Shown here: positions 34,661 to 43,557 of the stretch, piece by piece
Layout: every line of letters starts with the position of its first letter
How positions within the stretch are numbered: position 1 is the stretch's first letter
Assembly: GCF_004770045.1 (NCBI RefSeq)
Contig: NZ_RQFO01000004.1
Span: forward strand, 310,001-374,000
Length of the DNA: 64,000 nucleotides
Source: Leptospira montravelensis
GTDB lineage: Bacteria > Spirochaetota > Leptospiria > Leptospirales > Leptospiraceae
Reading direction: 5' to 3'
Position numbers and translations under genes: made by a program
Notes under the pieces: model-generated
Seen by the model: only the letters and a program-made list of their open reading frames with translations
Databases searched by the model: none
Told to the model about the DNA's origin: nothing

Positions 34661-36924
34661 ACCTTTCCCTTGATTTAGAAAAAACCTTAGAACTTGCCGG
34701 TAACGAAGCCAGTAAATACCATCATGAATTTATTACCCTGGAACATTTATTATATGGACTTACCTATAATGAAAAAACCAAGGAAGTTCTCGTCAATGTT
34801 GGTTGCGATTTGGACCTTCTTAGAAAAGAACTGACAGAATACTTTGAAGAAGATTTATCCACCATTGCCGTTCCTGATTTAAAAATCCAACCTCGTTACA
34901 CAGTCGGTGTTCAGTTTGTCATACAATTTGCTGCCTTCCATGTGCAAAATTCCGGCAAGGAAGAGGTGGATGGAAATAACGTACTGGTGGCACTGTTTCG
35001 AGAGGAAGATAGCCAAGCCTTCTATCTTCTCGCCAAACAAGAAGTCAACCGACTGGATGTAATAAAATACATCTCTCACGGAATTAAAAAAGATAAAGAA
35101 GCAGACGAACCTAATTTTGCCGAAGAAACCGATGCGGAAGAATTAGAATCCGGATCTAAAAAATCTGCATTGGAAAAATTCTGTGTTAACCTTACCGAAA
35201 GAGCCAGGTTAGGAAAATTAGATCCTTGTATTGGTAGGGAAGTTGAAATTGAAAGAACCATCCATATCTTATCTCGTCGTCGTAAAAATAATCCTATTTT
35301 TGTTGGCGAAGCGGGTGTTGGAAAAACATCAATCGTGGAAGGAATCGCCGAAAGAGTGATCAAGGGTCTTGTTCCGAAAAGTTTACTGAATTTAGAAATT
35401 TATTCTCTTGATATGGGACTTGTGATGGCAGGAACCAAATTTCGTGGGGAATTTGAAGAACGTTTGAAGGCCATCTTACAAGAAGTAGTTGGAAAACCTG
35501 AACGTATCATTTTTGTAGACGAAATTCATACCATTGTTGGAGCCGGTGCAGTCTCTGGTGGGAGTTTGGATGCATCCAATTTGATGAAACCAGCCCTTGC
35601 CAACGGAGAACTCAAATGTATAGGAACTACTACTTACAAAGAATATAAATCCATCTTTGAAAAAGACCATGCACTTTCTCGAAGATTTCAAAAGATTGAA
35701 GTCGCAGAACCTTCCCGAGAGGATGCGATTGAAATTTTAAAGGGATTAAAACCCAAATACGAATCTTTTCACGGAGTTACCTACAGTCCCAAAGCCATCG
35801 AAGCTTGCGTGGATTTATCAAGTCTTCACCTGAGGGATCGTTTTTTGCCGGATAAAGCCATTGATTTAATGGATGAGTCAGGCGCCTTTGTAAAGTTACG
35901 TGACGAGAAAAAAGAAAAGGCCAAAAAACAAGTTGGGATCTTAGAAATCGAATCCCTTGTGGCAAAAATTGCAAAAATTCCTGAAAAAACAGTCAAAGCT
36001 GATGACAAAAAGAAATTAGAAAATTTGGATTCGGAAATCAAAACTATAGTTTTTGGTCAGGATCATGCCATCGAACAAGTGGTAGATGCCATACATTATT
36101 CTCGTTCGGGTCTCAGCGACGAAGGAAAACCTATTGGTAGTTTTTTATTTGTTGGCCCTACTGGTGTGGGCAAAACCGAGGTGGCCAAAACTTTGGCAGA
36201 AAAAATGGGAGTGGAGTTTCTTCGTTTTGATATGAGTGAGTATATGGAAAAACATTCTGTATCTCGCCTCATTGGTAGCCCTCCAGGATATGTGGGTTAT
36301 GACCAAGGCGGCCAATTGACTGATGCCATAGCTAAAAATCCCCACTGTGTGTTGTTATTCGATGAAATTGAAAAAGCCCATGAAGACATTTATAATATTT
36401 TGTTACAGGTGATGGACCATGCCACACTCACCGATAGCACAGGGAAAAAAGCAGATTTTCGAAATGTGATCCTTATCTTAACCACAAATACGGGTGCCCA
36501 GGAGAGTTCTAAACCGCTCCTAGGATTTGATACCGACAGGTATGATGACCGTTCCCTTAAAGCAATCGAAAGAACTTTCACTCCGGAATTTCGAAACCGA
36601 CTCACTGCGGTTGTGGAATTTGGTGCTCTTTCTATTCCGGTGGTTGAGCTTGTAGTCAAACGTATGTTTCGAACTTTGCAAACTAAAGCCAATGAAAAAG
36701 GCATTCATTTGGAACTTTCAGACAAAGCCGTTAGGTATTTGGCAGAAACGGGATATGACAAATCAATGGGTGCAAGGCCCATCCAACGAATCTTAAATAC
36801 CGAGATTGGAAAACCTCTTTCTAAAAAGATCCTGTTTCAAAAGGAAAAGGGTAGTAAATATCTTGTAGATGTAATTGAGAAAAACGGAAAAGAAGTTTTG
36901 GAAATTCTGGAAGTGAGTGGTTGA
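34657..36924 (+). CDS. clpA: ATP-dependent Clp protease ATP-binding subunit ClpA
   Basis: 755 residues. The N-domain (1-145: KTLELAGNEASKYHHEFITL) binds ClpS. The first AAA+ module has Walker A GEAGVGKTS and FVDEIHTIVGAGA; the second has GPTGVGKTE, LLFDEIEKAHEDI and the pore loop GYVG. The ClpP-docking tripeptide loop was not checked in detail, but the spacing fits ClpA. The ATG at 34657 follows an excellent AAGAGGAGG and overlaps the clpS stop. ClpP itself is not in the window. Confidence 0.96.
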   Translation: MNLSLDLEKTLELAGNEASKYHHEFITLEHLLYGLTYNEKTKEVLVNVGCDLDLLRKELTEYFEEDLSTIAVPDLKIQPRYTVGVQFVIQFAAFHVQNSGKEEVDGNNVLVALFREEDSQAFYLLAKQEVNRLDVIKYISHGIKKDKEADEPNFAEETDAEELESGSKKSALEKFCVNLTERARLGKLDPCIGREVEIERTIHILSRRRKNNPIFVGEAGVGKTSIVEGIAERVIKGLVPKSLLNLEIYSLDMGLVMAGTKFRGEFEERLKAILQEVVGKPERIIFVDEIHTIVGAGAVSGGSLDASNLMKPALANGELKCIGTTTYKEYKSIFEKDHALSRRFQKIEVAEPSREDAIEILKGLKPKYESFHGVTYSPKAIEACVDLSSLHLRDRFLPDKAIDLMDESGAFVKLRDEKKEKAKKQVGILEIESLVAKIAKIPEKTVKADDKKKLENLDSEIKTIVFGQDHAIEQVVDAIHYSRSGLSDEGKPIGSFLFVGPTGVGKTEVAKTLAEKMGVEFLRFDMSEYMEKHSVSRLIGSPPGYVGYDQGGQLTDAIAKNPHCVLLFDEIEKAHEDIYNILLQVMDHATLTDSTGKKADFRNVILILTTNTGAQESSKPLLGFDTDRYDDRSLKAIERTFTPEFRNRLTAVVEFGALSIPVVELVVKRMFRTLQTKANEKGIHLELSDKAVRYLAETGYDKSMGARPIQRILNTEIGKPLSKKILFQKEKGSKYLVDVIEKNGKEVLEILEVSG

Positions 36925-37128
36925 GGAATTTTGAGTGAATCACAGTATAACATTGAGAATCAAAAGAAATTTTTCTTAAAAGGATATAAGTATAGTTTTT
37001 ATTGATTTTGCTATCATAGACTCTGTAAAAACTAACTTATCCTTTGTTATTGATATTTCATAAAAACTGCCATTACGTGTTAGAGGGACTAGATTCATCA
37101 TCAGTCCCTATTGCAATATTATTTACTA

Positions 37129-37677
37129 CTAGATCCTACCCAATACCTCATCTTCTCTTTTAAAGGTGAGGTATCCAAAAATAAATGCTCCTAATAGAGA
37201 TCCTAAAAATAAATAAAATGGAAAACCAAGGCCTACTTCTTCAGGTTTTACAAAATCATAAAAATACCTTTTGGGATCTAAATATCCCCAAATGACAAAA
37301 ACAACAGATACCATCTGACATGCAAAAAACCAAACTCTTGTCCAAGCAGATTTCCAAAATCCTAAAAAGAAAAAATTAAGCAGGCTTAGTAAAATAAACA
37401 CTGAATTTAATTTTGGCCCAAGAGAAATGGATTCTTTGTTTTCAAAAAAACGAATTTCATAAGAAAACCAAGGAAGAATTGAGAAGATAAGTTGCAAAAA
37501 CAAAAGAATAAAGAATATTTTATCAAAAAAAAGTTTGCTCTTCCAATAGCGAAATAAGGAAAGAAAAATTCTTTTGGTTAAGTCCCACCAAGCTAGAGTT
37601 AACTCTGGGACAAACAAAATTGAATCTTTTAAGAATTGTACCAGATTAAAAAATTTAAAAAAAATAGAATTTGTCAT
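37129..37677 (-). CDS. Hypothetical four-helix membrane protein
   Basis: 182 residues, no recognised family. After a 45-residue aromatic N-terminus there are four membrane helices (about 50-70, 85-105, 110-128, 153-172: IFFILLFLQLIFSILPWFS, VFILLSLLNFFFLGF, WFFACQMVSVVFVIWGYL, FYLFLGSLLGAFIFGYL). The start overlaps the stop of the RidA gene as ATGA, so the two are coupled. A Rid protein plus membrane protein pair may act on one metabolite, but there is no direct evidence. Confidence 0.7.
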   Translation of the reverse strand: MTNSIFFKFFNLVQFLKDSILFVPELTLAWWDLTKRIFLSLFRYWKSKLFFDKIFFILLFLQLIFSILPWFSYEIRFFENKESISLGPKLNSVFILLSLLNFFFLGFWKSAWTRVWFFACQMVSVVFVIWGYLDPKRYFYDFVKPEEVGLGFPFYLFLGSLLGAFIFGYLTFKREDEVLGRI

Positions 37678-38132
37678 TCTACTTCCGCTACCATTTCCAA
37701 TTCCACACTAGCATCTAGTGGTAGAGAACTTACACCAATAGCAAAACGCGCATGTTTTCCTTTTTCGCCAAAAATAGCTGCAAGTAGTTCTGAGGCTCCA
37801 TTGGCAACTAAGTGTTGTTCGGTGAACTCTGAAGTCCCTGAAACAAAAACTCCAAGTTTAACAATGGATTTGATTTTGTCCAAAGATTGAATCTGTAGTA
37901 GGATACTTGCAAGCGCATTAAGAACACATTGTTTGGCCTCATCCTTCGCTTCTTCTAGACTTAAATCTTTTCCCACCTTCCCAGTTTTCCGTAGTTTTCC
38001 TGCTACAAGGGGGAGTTGTCCGGAGGTAAACACTAGGTTTCCTGATCGTTTGGAAGGAATATAGGCAGCCAGTGCAGCCGGGACTGGGGGAATTTCTAAA
38101 CCCAATTGTTTTAGCGTATCTTCAATGGACAT
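37674..38132 (-). CDS. RidA/YjgF-family imine deaminase-like protein
   Basis: 152 residues, about 25 longer than E. coli RidA, as in the Rid subgroup with an N-terminal helix (SIEDTLKQLGLEIPP). LVFTSGQLPLVAGKL and LVANGASELLAAIFGEKGKHARFAIGVSSLP match the family. The Arg of the ARxxxxV segment and the Glu in SVELEMVAEVE, the residues that activate water in RidA, are present, so imine hydrolysis is plausible. It would clear 2-aminoacrylate-like reactive enamines. Start ATG. It is divergent from the hsp20 operon. Confidence 0.87.
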   Translation of the reverse strand: MSIEDTLKQLGLEIPPVPAALAAYIPSKRSGNLVFTSGQLPLVAGKLRKTGKVGKDLSLEEAKDEAKQCVLNALASILLQIQSLDKIKSIVKLGVFVSGTSEFTEQHLVANGASELLAAIFGEKGKHARFAIGVSSLPLDASVELEMVAEVE

Positions 38133-38207
38133 CGCTTTCCAGGCTAGTCAGGCGTGCTTTATGGGACAAAATTTTTTTTAAAAAATCCTATAAAATATAA
38201 AACATTC

Positions 38208-38241
38208 TTGACTGTTGGCAGTCGAATAATTAGAGTGCTAA
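38208..38241 (+). promoter_or_regulatory. Promoter with CIRCE operator upstream of the hsp20 pair
   Basis: TTGGCAGTC (38215-38223), nine bases, GAGTGCTAA (38233-38241). This is CIRCE (TTAGCACTC-N9-GAGTGCTAA) with a perfect right arm and seven of nine matches in the left arm. TTGACT (38208-38213), a 17-base spacer and TAGAGT (38231-38236) form a plausible sigma-70 promoter, so HrcA binding would block polymerase directly. An untranslated-region hairpin AATAGC/GCTATT lies at 38246-38264. Confidence 0.88.
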
Positions 38242-38287
38242 TGAAAATAGCAGTCGAAGCTATTGATTGCTAAAGAGGAGATTGAGC

Positions 38288-38731
38288 ATGTTGTTTCGAA
38301 TTTTAGACCCACAAACCAAAGCAAATCAGTTCTGGAGAGACTTTGACAGATTGAACGATGAGTTGACTCGTTCTATTTTGGACAGCCAATTTGGTTCTGC
38401 ATCCAATTATCCTCCAGTAAACGTTTACACCAAGGAAGATGAAGCCCTTGTGACTTGTTTACTTCCAGGAATTGAGACAGACCACATCGACATTAACGTA
38501 AAAGACAATTTACTCTCCATTCACGGTAGAAAAAAAGCGGAGGAACTTGCGGAAGGAACAGAAGTCCACCGTCGAGAGATTTATAATGGAGAATTTCATA
38601 GAACCCTTGAATTACCGTTTCGAGTGGATCAGGAACATGTTTTGGCAAAATATTCAAATGGAGTTCTTAACATCCATCTTCCTAGAAGGGAAGAAGATAA
38701 ACCTAAAAAAGTTTCTATCATAGCAGGGTAA
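38288..38731 (+). CDS. Small heat-shock protein (Hsp20/alpha-crystallin), first of a pair
   Basis: 147 residues. The alpha-crystallin domain (about 38-130) includes VNVYTKEDEALVTCLLPGI, then FHRTLELPFRVDQEHVLAKYSNGVLNIHLPR with the A-x-x-x-n-G-v-L motif. The C-terminus lacks a clear IxI anchor, though VSIIAG may serve. It prevents aggregation of heat-damaged proteins. The ATG at 38288 follows AGAGGAG; the in-frame TTG at 38267 is not needed. It sits behind CIRCE, so HrcA represses it when the cell is not stressed. The second hsp20 follows by ten bases. Confidence 0.94.
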   Translation: MLFRILDPQTKANQFWRDFDRLNDELTRSILDSQFGSASNYPPVNVYTKEDEALVTCLLPGIETDHIDINVKDNLLSIHGRKKAEELAEGTEVHRREIYNGEFHRTLELPFRVDQEHVLAKYSNGVLNIHLPRREEDKPKKVSIIAG

Positions 38732-38741
38732 GGAGAAAGGT

Positions 38742-39146
38742 ATGAATACACTCACAAAAGAAATCAAACAAGAAGTTACAGAAGCTGTTGAGGGGAAAGA
38801 TCAAAAATCGGCATCGAATGTTCGTGTCTATTCACCTAATGTGGATGTTATGGAAACAGAAGAGGCAATTTTATTTCGAGTAGAAATGCCTGGAGTAGAT
38901 CAATCTTCTGTAGAGATTTCCATCGAAAAGGACCAATTGATTTTAGAAGGAAAGTTTGTCCCACCTGCAGAATCAAGAGGCCAAGTGCGCCTTGCGGAAT
39001 ACAAGGAAGGAAATTACTTCCGAAAATTTACGATTGGTAAGGCAATCCATTCAGACAAAGCTATAGCTAAAATGAAAAACGGAATTTTGGAATTAACCAT
39101 TCCCAAAATGGAACCTAAAAAAACAAAAATCGAAATTCAGAAATAA
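38742..39146 (+). CDS. Small heat-shock protein (Hsp20/alpha-crystallin), second of a pair
   Basis: 134 residues. The alpha-crystallin domain (about 30-125) shows VDVMETEEAILFRVEMPGVD and FRKFTIGKAIHSDKAIAKMKNGILELTIPK. The C-terminal tail IEIQK contains an IxI motif. Its N-terminal arm is short and charged, unlike the first Hsp20, which suggests hetero-oligomers with different substrate arms. AAGGAG at good spacing precedes the ATG. It shares the CIRCE promoter and is followed by a terminator. Confidence 0.94.
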   Translation: MNTLTKEIKQEVTEAVEGKDQKSASNVRVYSPNVDVMETEEAILFRVEMPGVDQSSVEISIEKDQLILEGKFVPPAESRGQVRLAEYKEGNYFRKFTIGKAIHSDKAIAKMKNGILELTIPKMEPKKTKIEIQK

Positions 39147-39194
39147 AAAATTCTCTTTGGTGTTTGGTAAATCTAAAGTGAATTTAATTTCGGG

Positions 39195-39229
39195 CCCGGT
39201 TCATCTATAAAAGATGTGCCGGGTTTTTT
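39195..39229 (+). terminator. Intrinsic terminator of the hsp20 operon
   Basis: CCCGG (39195-39199) pairs with CCGGG (39219-39223) and the inner CATCT with AGATG, separated by a two-base internal mismatch; six T follow. It is 48 bases after the second hsp20 and just before the convergent hisC end. Confidence 0.85.
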
Positions 39230-39231
39230 AT

Positions 39232-40326
39232 TTAAATGAGCGTAAGAATAGTTCCTAATAGTTTTCCATTTTCTTCTGGGGTTCCTATGGTGATACGAAT
39301 ATAGTCTTTGGAGATTCCCGTAGAAAAATACCTAATGAGGATGTTCTTTTCTTTTAACTGTAAATACAAACTTTCTGGTGAAACACCTGACTTAGGTTTG
39401 CAAAATAAAAAATTAGTAGAAGAATTGGGAATAGTAAAACCAAGTGATTCCAATTCTTTTTTTAGTTTGGTTCTTTCTGAAATGACAAGAGTTCGTTTTT
39501 CCAAAAAATATTCTTTGTCTGCATAAGAGGCTTCTGCCACAACTTGTTCCAAAATTCCTACATTATAAGAATCTTTGAGTTTGCGAATCCAAGAGATCAC
39601 TTCGAGTGAACCTACTAGATACCCCACACGGAGGCCAGCAAGAGCATAGGATTTGGAAAATGTGCGAGAAACCACTAGGTTCGGATAGTTTTTAATTTCA
39701 GGCACCAAACTAGAATTTGGTTCTGTAAAATCAATGTACGCTTCATCGGAAAGAACAATCCCGTTAAAATTTTTAACTAAATTTAAAAGTTTATCCTTTG
39801 GTTCTTCCACACCAGTCGGGGCATTGGGATGAGCAAAACAAAGTAACTTTCCCTGTTCCTTTCCCAAAGATTCAAAATCAAAATGTAAGTCGGATTGTAA
39901 TGGAACCGCTTTGTATGTTGCTCCCACCATCATTTGTTCTGTTAAAACAGGATAAAAGGAATAGGTTGGGTCAGGTGCCACAACAACATCACCTGGTCCT
40001 ACGAGAGCTTGGAATAACAAACGTAAGGCTTCGTCCGATCCATTCGTGACCAAAATTTGGTCCGGGTCTAAGTCATAATCTTTTGCGATAAGTTCCTGTA
40101 ATTTCCGGGAGTGGTAGTTTGGATACTTTCGCAAAACACCTGTTTGGATCACCTTTTCTACTGCTTCTTTGATTTTTGGAGAAGGTGGGTAGGGGTTTTC
40201 GTTGGTATTGAGTTTGATGGTGGAGGCACTAAGGCCTGGTTGTTCTCCAGGCGTATAAGGTTTAAACGCTGGTAGTTCCCTTCGCACCAGGGTATCCATT
40301 GAAAATTTTGTATTTGGAATAGTCAC
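39232..40326 (-). CDS. hisC: Histidinol-phosphate aminotransferase
   Basis: 364 residues, class-I/II PLP aminotransferase. HisC features are LNTNENPYPPSPKI, LVTNGSDEALRLLFQAL, YSFYPVLT, VLSDEAYIDF, the PLP lysine in SRTFSKSYALAGLRVGY and the C-terminal IRITIG. It catalyses the seventh step of histidine synthesis. It starts with a GTG four bases after leuA and is probably co-transcribed with it; an ATG at 40299 with no SD is an alternative. No other his gene is near. Some HisC homologues also act on aromatic substrates. Confidence 0.92.
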   Translation of the reverse strand: MTIPNTKFSMDTLVRRELPAFKPYTPGEQPGLSASTIKLNTNENPYPPSPKIKEAVEKVIQTGVLRKYPNYHSRKLQELIAKDYDLDPDQILVTNGSDEALRLLFQALVGPGDVVVAPDPTYSFYPVLTEQMMVGATYKAVPLQSDLHFDFESLGKEQGKLLCFAHPNAPTGVEEPKDKLLNLVKNFNGIVLSDEAYIDFTEPNSSLVPEIKNYPNLVVSRTFSKSYALAGLRVGYLVGSLEVISWIRKLKDSYNVGILEQVVAEASYADKEYFLEKRTLVISERTKLKKELESLGFTIPNSSTNFLFCKPKSGVSPESLYLQLKEKNILIRYFSTGISKDYIRITIGTPEENGKLLGTILTLI

Positions 40327-40330
40327 TGTT

Positions 40331-41833
40331 TTATAACCGGTTTAAGGCATTGATATAAGCTTTGGCACAGGCTTCAATGATGTCTGTGGAATCACCTTTC
40401 CCAACAACCCGACGTTCCCCTTCTTCTAAAGTGACTGAAGCTTCTGCCATTGCATCGGTGCCTTCGGTTACAGGAGAAATTACGAGCCTAGAAAGGAGTG
40501 GCGAAAGTCCTGTCACTTGGCCAATGGCTTTAAAGATACTGTCCACTGGACCGTCGCCATGTGCCTCGCCTTCTTTGACCTCACCCTTGATTTGCAAAGA
40601 GATTTTGGAACTCGGAGTTTTGTTTGATCCCGTATTTTGTTCAAATGAAATAAGTCGATACTTTTCATCCACTTGGGATCTGCTGATCTCTGCTTGGAAA
40701 AGGGCAGCGATGTCTTCATCAAAGACTTCCTTTTTTTTATCAGCAATCTCTAAGAACCGGTTGTAAGCATTGTCAATTTCTTCTGGTTTTGGATCAAAAC
40801 CCATTCGAATGACTCGGTCCTTAAAACCGGCCCGACCAGAGTGGCGTCCAAGAACCATACGATTGGATTTGAGTCCTACGGATTCCGGAGTCATAATTTC
40901 ATAGGTTTGTCTGTTTTTGATCACACCATCTTGGTGGATTCCTGATTCGTGCGCAAAGGAATTGGCTCCCACAATGGCTTTGTTAGGTTGGACAACCATT
41001 CCCGTGATGGTTTTTACCAAATGAGATCCGCGAGTGATGAGAGTGGAATCAATTTTTGTTTCTACTCCGAAAGCATCCTTTCTTGTTTTTAGAGCCATCA
41101 CCACCTCTTCCATAGCAGTGTTTCCTGCTCTTTCGCCAATCCCGTTAATGGTACATTCAATCTGACGACCTCCTGCAAGAACGGTTGCGAGTGAATTTGC
41201 GACAGCAAGTCCTAGGTCGTTGTGGCAGTGTGCAGAAAATATGACTTTGTCAGCACCTTTCACTTCCTTTTTTAGGAAACGAAAGAGATCCATATATTCT
41301 TGTGGTGTGGTATATCCCACTGTGTCTGGGATATTGATGGTAGTGGCACCTTCTTCAATGACAGCTTCGACTAACTCGCGTAAGAACTCCCATTCGGAGC
41401 GAGTGGCATCTTCCGGTGAAAATTCTACATCGGTAACAAAGTCCCTTGCCATTTTTACAGCAAGTCTTGCCATCTCTAAAACTTCTGCGGGAGACTTGCC
41501 TAACTTGTGTTTCATGTGGATGGGAGAGGAGGCAATAAAAGTATGAATGCGTTTTTGTTTGGCAGGTTTTAGGGCATCCCGAGCCGCCTCTAAATCGGGA
41601 CGCAGGGCACGGGCCAACCCGCAAATGACTGGGCCTTCAATTTCACGAGCGATTCGTTCGACTGCTTTGAATTGTACAGGTGAGGAAACTGGGAATCCAG
41701 CCTCAATGATATCTACCTTCATCCGGGCTAGGTGTTGGGCAATCTCCACCTTCTCATCTTCGCTCATGGCAGCCCCAGGGCACTGCTCTCCGTCCCTTAA
41801 AGTAGTATCAAATATGCGTACGTAATCTTCCAT
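40331..41833 (-). CDS. leuA: 2-Isopropylmalate synthase
   Basis: 500 residues. A DRE-TIM metallolyase: IFDTTLRDGEQCPG at the N-terminus binds the metal, SAHCHNDLGLAVANSLA holds the two His ligands, and INGIGERAGNTAMEEV and SGIHQDGVIK are conserved. The C-terminal regulatory domain (about 395-500) with EGTDAMAEASVTLEEGE allows leucine feedback. The substrate pocket looks like LeuA rather than CimA (citramalate synthase), a split known in Leptospira, but sequence alone is not decisive. It lies between a membrane-protein gene and hisC on the same strand, 24 bases behind the former. Confidence 0.92.
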   Translation of the reverse strand: MEDYVRIFDTTLRDGEQCPGAAMSEDEKVEIAQHLARMKVDIIEAGFPVSSPVQFKAVERIAREIEGPVICGLARALRPDLEAARDALKPAKQKRIHTFIASSPIHMKHKLGKSPAEVLEMARLAVKMARDFVTDVEFSPEDATRSEWEFLRELVEAVIEEGATTINIPDTVGYTTPQEYMDLFRFLKKEVKGADKVIFSAHCHNDLGLAVANSLATVLAGGRQIECTINGIGERAGNTAMEEVVMALKTRKDAFGVETKIDSTLITRGSHLVKTITGMVVQPNKAIVGANSFAHESGIHQDGVIKNRQTYEIMTPESVGLKSNRMVLGRHSGRAGFKDRVIRMGFDPKPEEIDNAYNRFLEIADKKKEVFDEDIAALFQAEISRSQVDEKYRLISFEQNTGSNKTPSSKISLQIKGEVKEGEAHGDGPVDSIFKAIGQVTGLSPLLSRLVISPVTEGTDAMAEASVTLEEGERRVVGKGDSTDIIEACAKAYINALNRL

Positions 41834-41857
41834 CTACTTCCAGATCATAGGTTCGCT

Positions 41858-43219
41858 TCACTCTGTCAAGTGCGTATGGAATGCCCCTGTGATCCAATGG
41901 TATGGATTCCCATGTTTGTCGACAGGAATCGGAGTCCGGCTGCCTTCACTCCAAAACCGAATGGGTTTTTCTAAGTGGTAAGGAACCTTGGTGTCGGTGA
42001 TGTTTGAAAAGTATGTCTTGGTTTCTCCTCTTGGTTGAGGGAGAGTTAAAAGGACGCAGGTAAGTCCTAAAACCAATCCAAAAAAAAGATTAGGATTTCC
42101 TTTTTGGATCGTAGCACTGACCACCCAAGTAACCCCGAGAAGTCCAAAAAACAAAAGAGGAAACAAATACCGGATGGGATAAGGATGGAGGTAGGTGAAC
42201 CTACCTACGACGAGTAAAAGTCCAACAAGGACTGGAAAGAAAACGATGAGTAAATGGCGGTTTAGTTTGGGAAACTTAGGAAATAATAGAAGCCCGAGTC
42301 CCATTAAAACAAGAATGGACTTTCCTTGGTAAAATATATGTTTAGAAAAATCCCAAAGGTAAGTCACCGAAAGCTGCAAGATTTCCTGAGGATTTCGTTT
42401 GGAAAGGTAGGCAAATAAAATCTGGAAACTACTAGGAATGGATACAATGGATTTCAGTTCTAAAAAGACTAGTTCGCTAAAAAGTAAAAAAAGAATGGCC
42501 AGGATCCAAAACCGCTTGGTTCGAAAGTAAGAAATTCGTACAGAGTATGGTAACTCGTCGTCCCAAATGCGAACCACAAAAAAAGAAATCACTCCCACAG
42601 CAAAGGAAAATCGATCGGAAATATAAAGAAATGAAAAACCAAAGTAAAAGAATAGAACTATGGGAAGTGGCAACACCGAAGAAGGACTAAAATTCCTTTT
42701 TTCTCTCTCGTTTAACAAACAGTATAGATATAGGGAAAGCAAAAGGGAAAAAAAGAAACCCGTGCTATGGTGTGCTCCCGAAAGAAAATAAACTAGCGGG
42801 AGAGGTCGATCACTAAACGAGAATCCCAAAAGAGAGAAAAATATAAAAAGGATTTCAAAGAGATAGAGAAATTGGAATGACTTTGTTTGGTTTGTATACT
42901 TCGATAGAAAAATAAAAATTCCAAATAATACTAAAGCCATTTGTATCGTTCCATAAACACTAGGCAGATACAGAAAAGGAACGACCGGATAAAGGAATAG
43001 ATACAATAATAGATCAGGAAAAAAATAGGGAGATGGGGGTAGATACCAATGTCTAATCCCAAGACCAGAAACTAAATCCTTTAGAAACAAAGGAAGATAC
43101 AAACTATCTGCCGAATGTAATGGTTCAAAATAGATAGTTTCGCATAACAAAAAGTTAACGAAAGTAGAAATTGAAAAAAATAAAAAATAGGAAAGTATGG
43201 ATGGAGAGCGGGACAACAT
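41858..43219 (-). CDS. Hypothetical polytopic membrane protein
   Basis: 453 residues, no family recognised. About ten to eleven membrane helices are evident. The first extracytoplasmic stretch (EPLHSADSLYLPLF) and the late LHPYPIRYLFPLLFFGLL are reminiscent of GT-C glycosyltransferases and lipid-linked-sugar enzymes, but the usual acidic loop motif is not convincing. A basic cytosolic loop lies near residues 230-240 and the C-terminus (about 405-453) is soluble. Its start codon region lies inside the start of the divergent VOC-like gene (19-base head-to-head overlap). It is followed by leuA. Confidence 0.7.
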   Translation of the reverse strand: MLSRSPSILSYFLFFSISTFVNFLLCETIYFEPLHSADSLYLPLFLKDLVSGLGIRHWYLPPSPYFFPDLLLYLFLYPVVPFLYLPSVYGTIQMALVLFGIFIFLSKYTNQTKSFQFLYLFEILFIFFSLLGFSFSDRPLPLVYFLSGAHHSTGFFFSLLLSLYLYCLLNEREKRNFSPSSVLPLPIVLFFYFGFSFLYISDRFSFAVGVISFFVVRIWDDELPYSVRISYFRTKRFWILAILFLLFSELVFLELKSIVSIPSSFQILFAYLSKRNPQEILQLSVTYLWDFSKHIFYQGKSILVLMGLGLLLFPKFPKLNRHLLIVFFPVLVGLLLVVGRFTYLHPYPIRYLFPLLFFGLLGVTWVVSATIQKGNPNLFFGLVLGLTCVLLTLPQPRGETKTYFSNITDTKVPYHLEKPIRFWSEGSRTPIPVDKHGNPYHWITGAFHTHLTE

Positions 43220-43557
43220 TCGATTTACAATTTTACTCTTTGAACTTAGACGGAGGAGAAAATACTGGCCTTCCTGCTCGTTTTTACCAATCGTTTTTAG
43301 GCGGGACTCTCCTAAAAGAAAGTTTTGGGCATTCGGAATTGAAACTGACTTCTGGTGAAACCATAGTATTCTCTAAAAATACAGAACATTGCCCGGTTCG
43401 CCCAGGAACCATCACCATTCGCTGTGATCACTCCATAAAGAACCATCCGCAATTTTCCTCTTTGAAGTTAATCGAGCAAGTTCCAGGGAAAAATTATTCC
43501 TTATGGGAAGACCCTTGGGGGAACTGGGTTTGGATTTATTTTACAGATTCTAAATAA
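43201..43557 (+). CDS. Small VOC-superfamily-like protein (glyoxalase/bleomycin-resistance fold)
   Basis: 118 residues. The pattern ARFYQSFLGGTLLKES, then HSELKLTSGETIVF and the C-terminal LWEDPWGNWVWI follows the beta-alpha-beta-beta-beta layout and DPxGN turn of VOC proteins; one half-size copy would dimerise. The usual metal ligands (His, Glu) are not clear, so catalysis is doubtful. The ATG at 43201 has AGGA eight bases upstream. Its 5' end overlaps the divergent membrane gene by 19 bases and its 3' end overlaps the convergent GDPD by 22 bases, making it very tightly packed. Confidence 0.6.
   Translation: MESGTTFDLQFYSLNLDGGENTGLPARFYQSFLGGTLLKESFGHSELKLTSGETIVFSKNTEHCPVRPGTITIRCDHSIKNHPQFSSLKLIEQVPGKNYSLWEDPWGNWVWIYFTDSK

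Noticed and set aside
37084..37109. Seven-pair hairpin (AGGGACT/AGTCCCT) between clpA and the membrane-protein gene as terminator
   Set aside because: No T tract on either strand and a loop of 12; not called. The rest of the 204-base gap shows nothing I can support.
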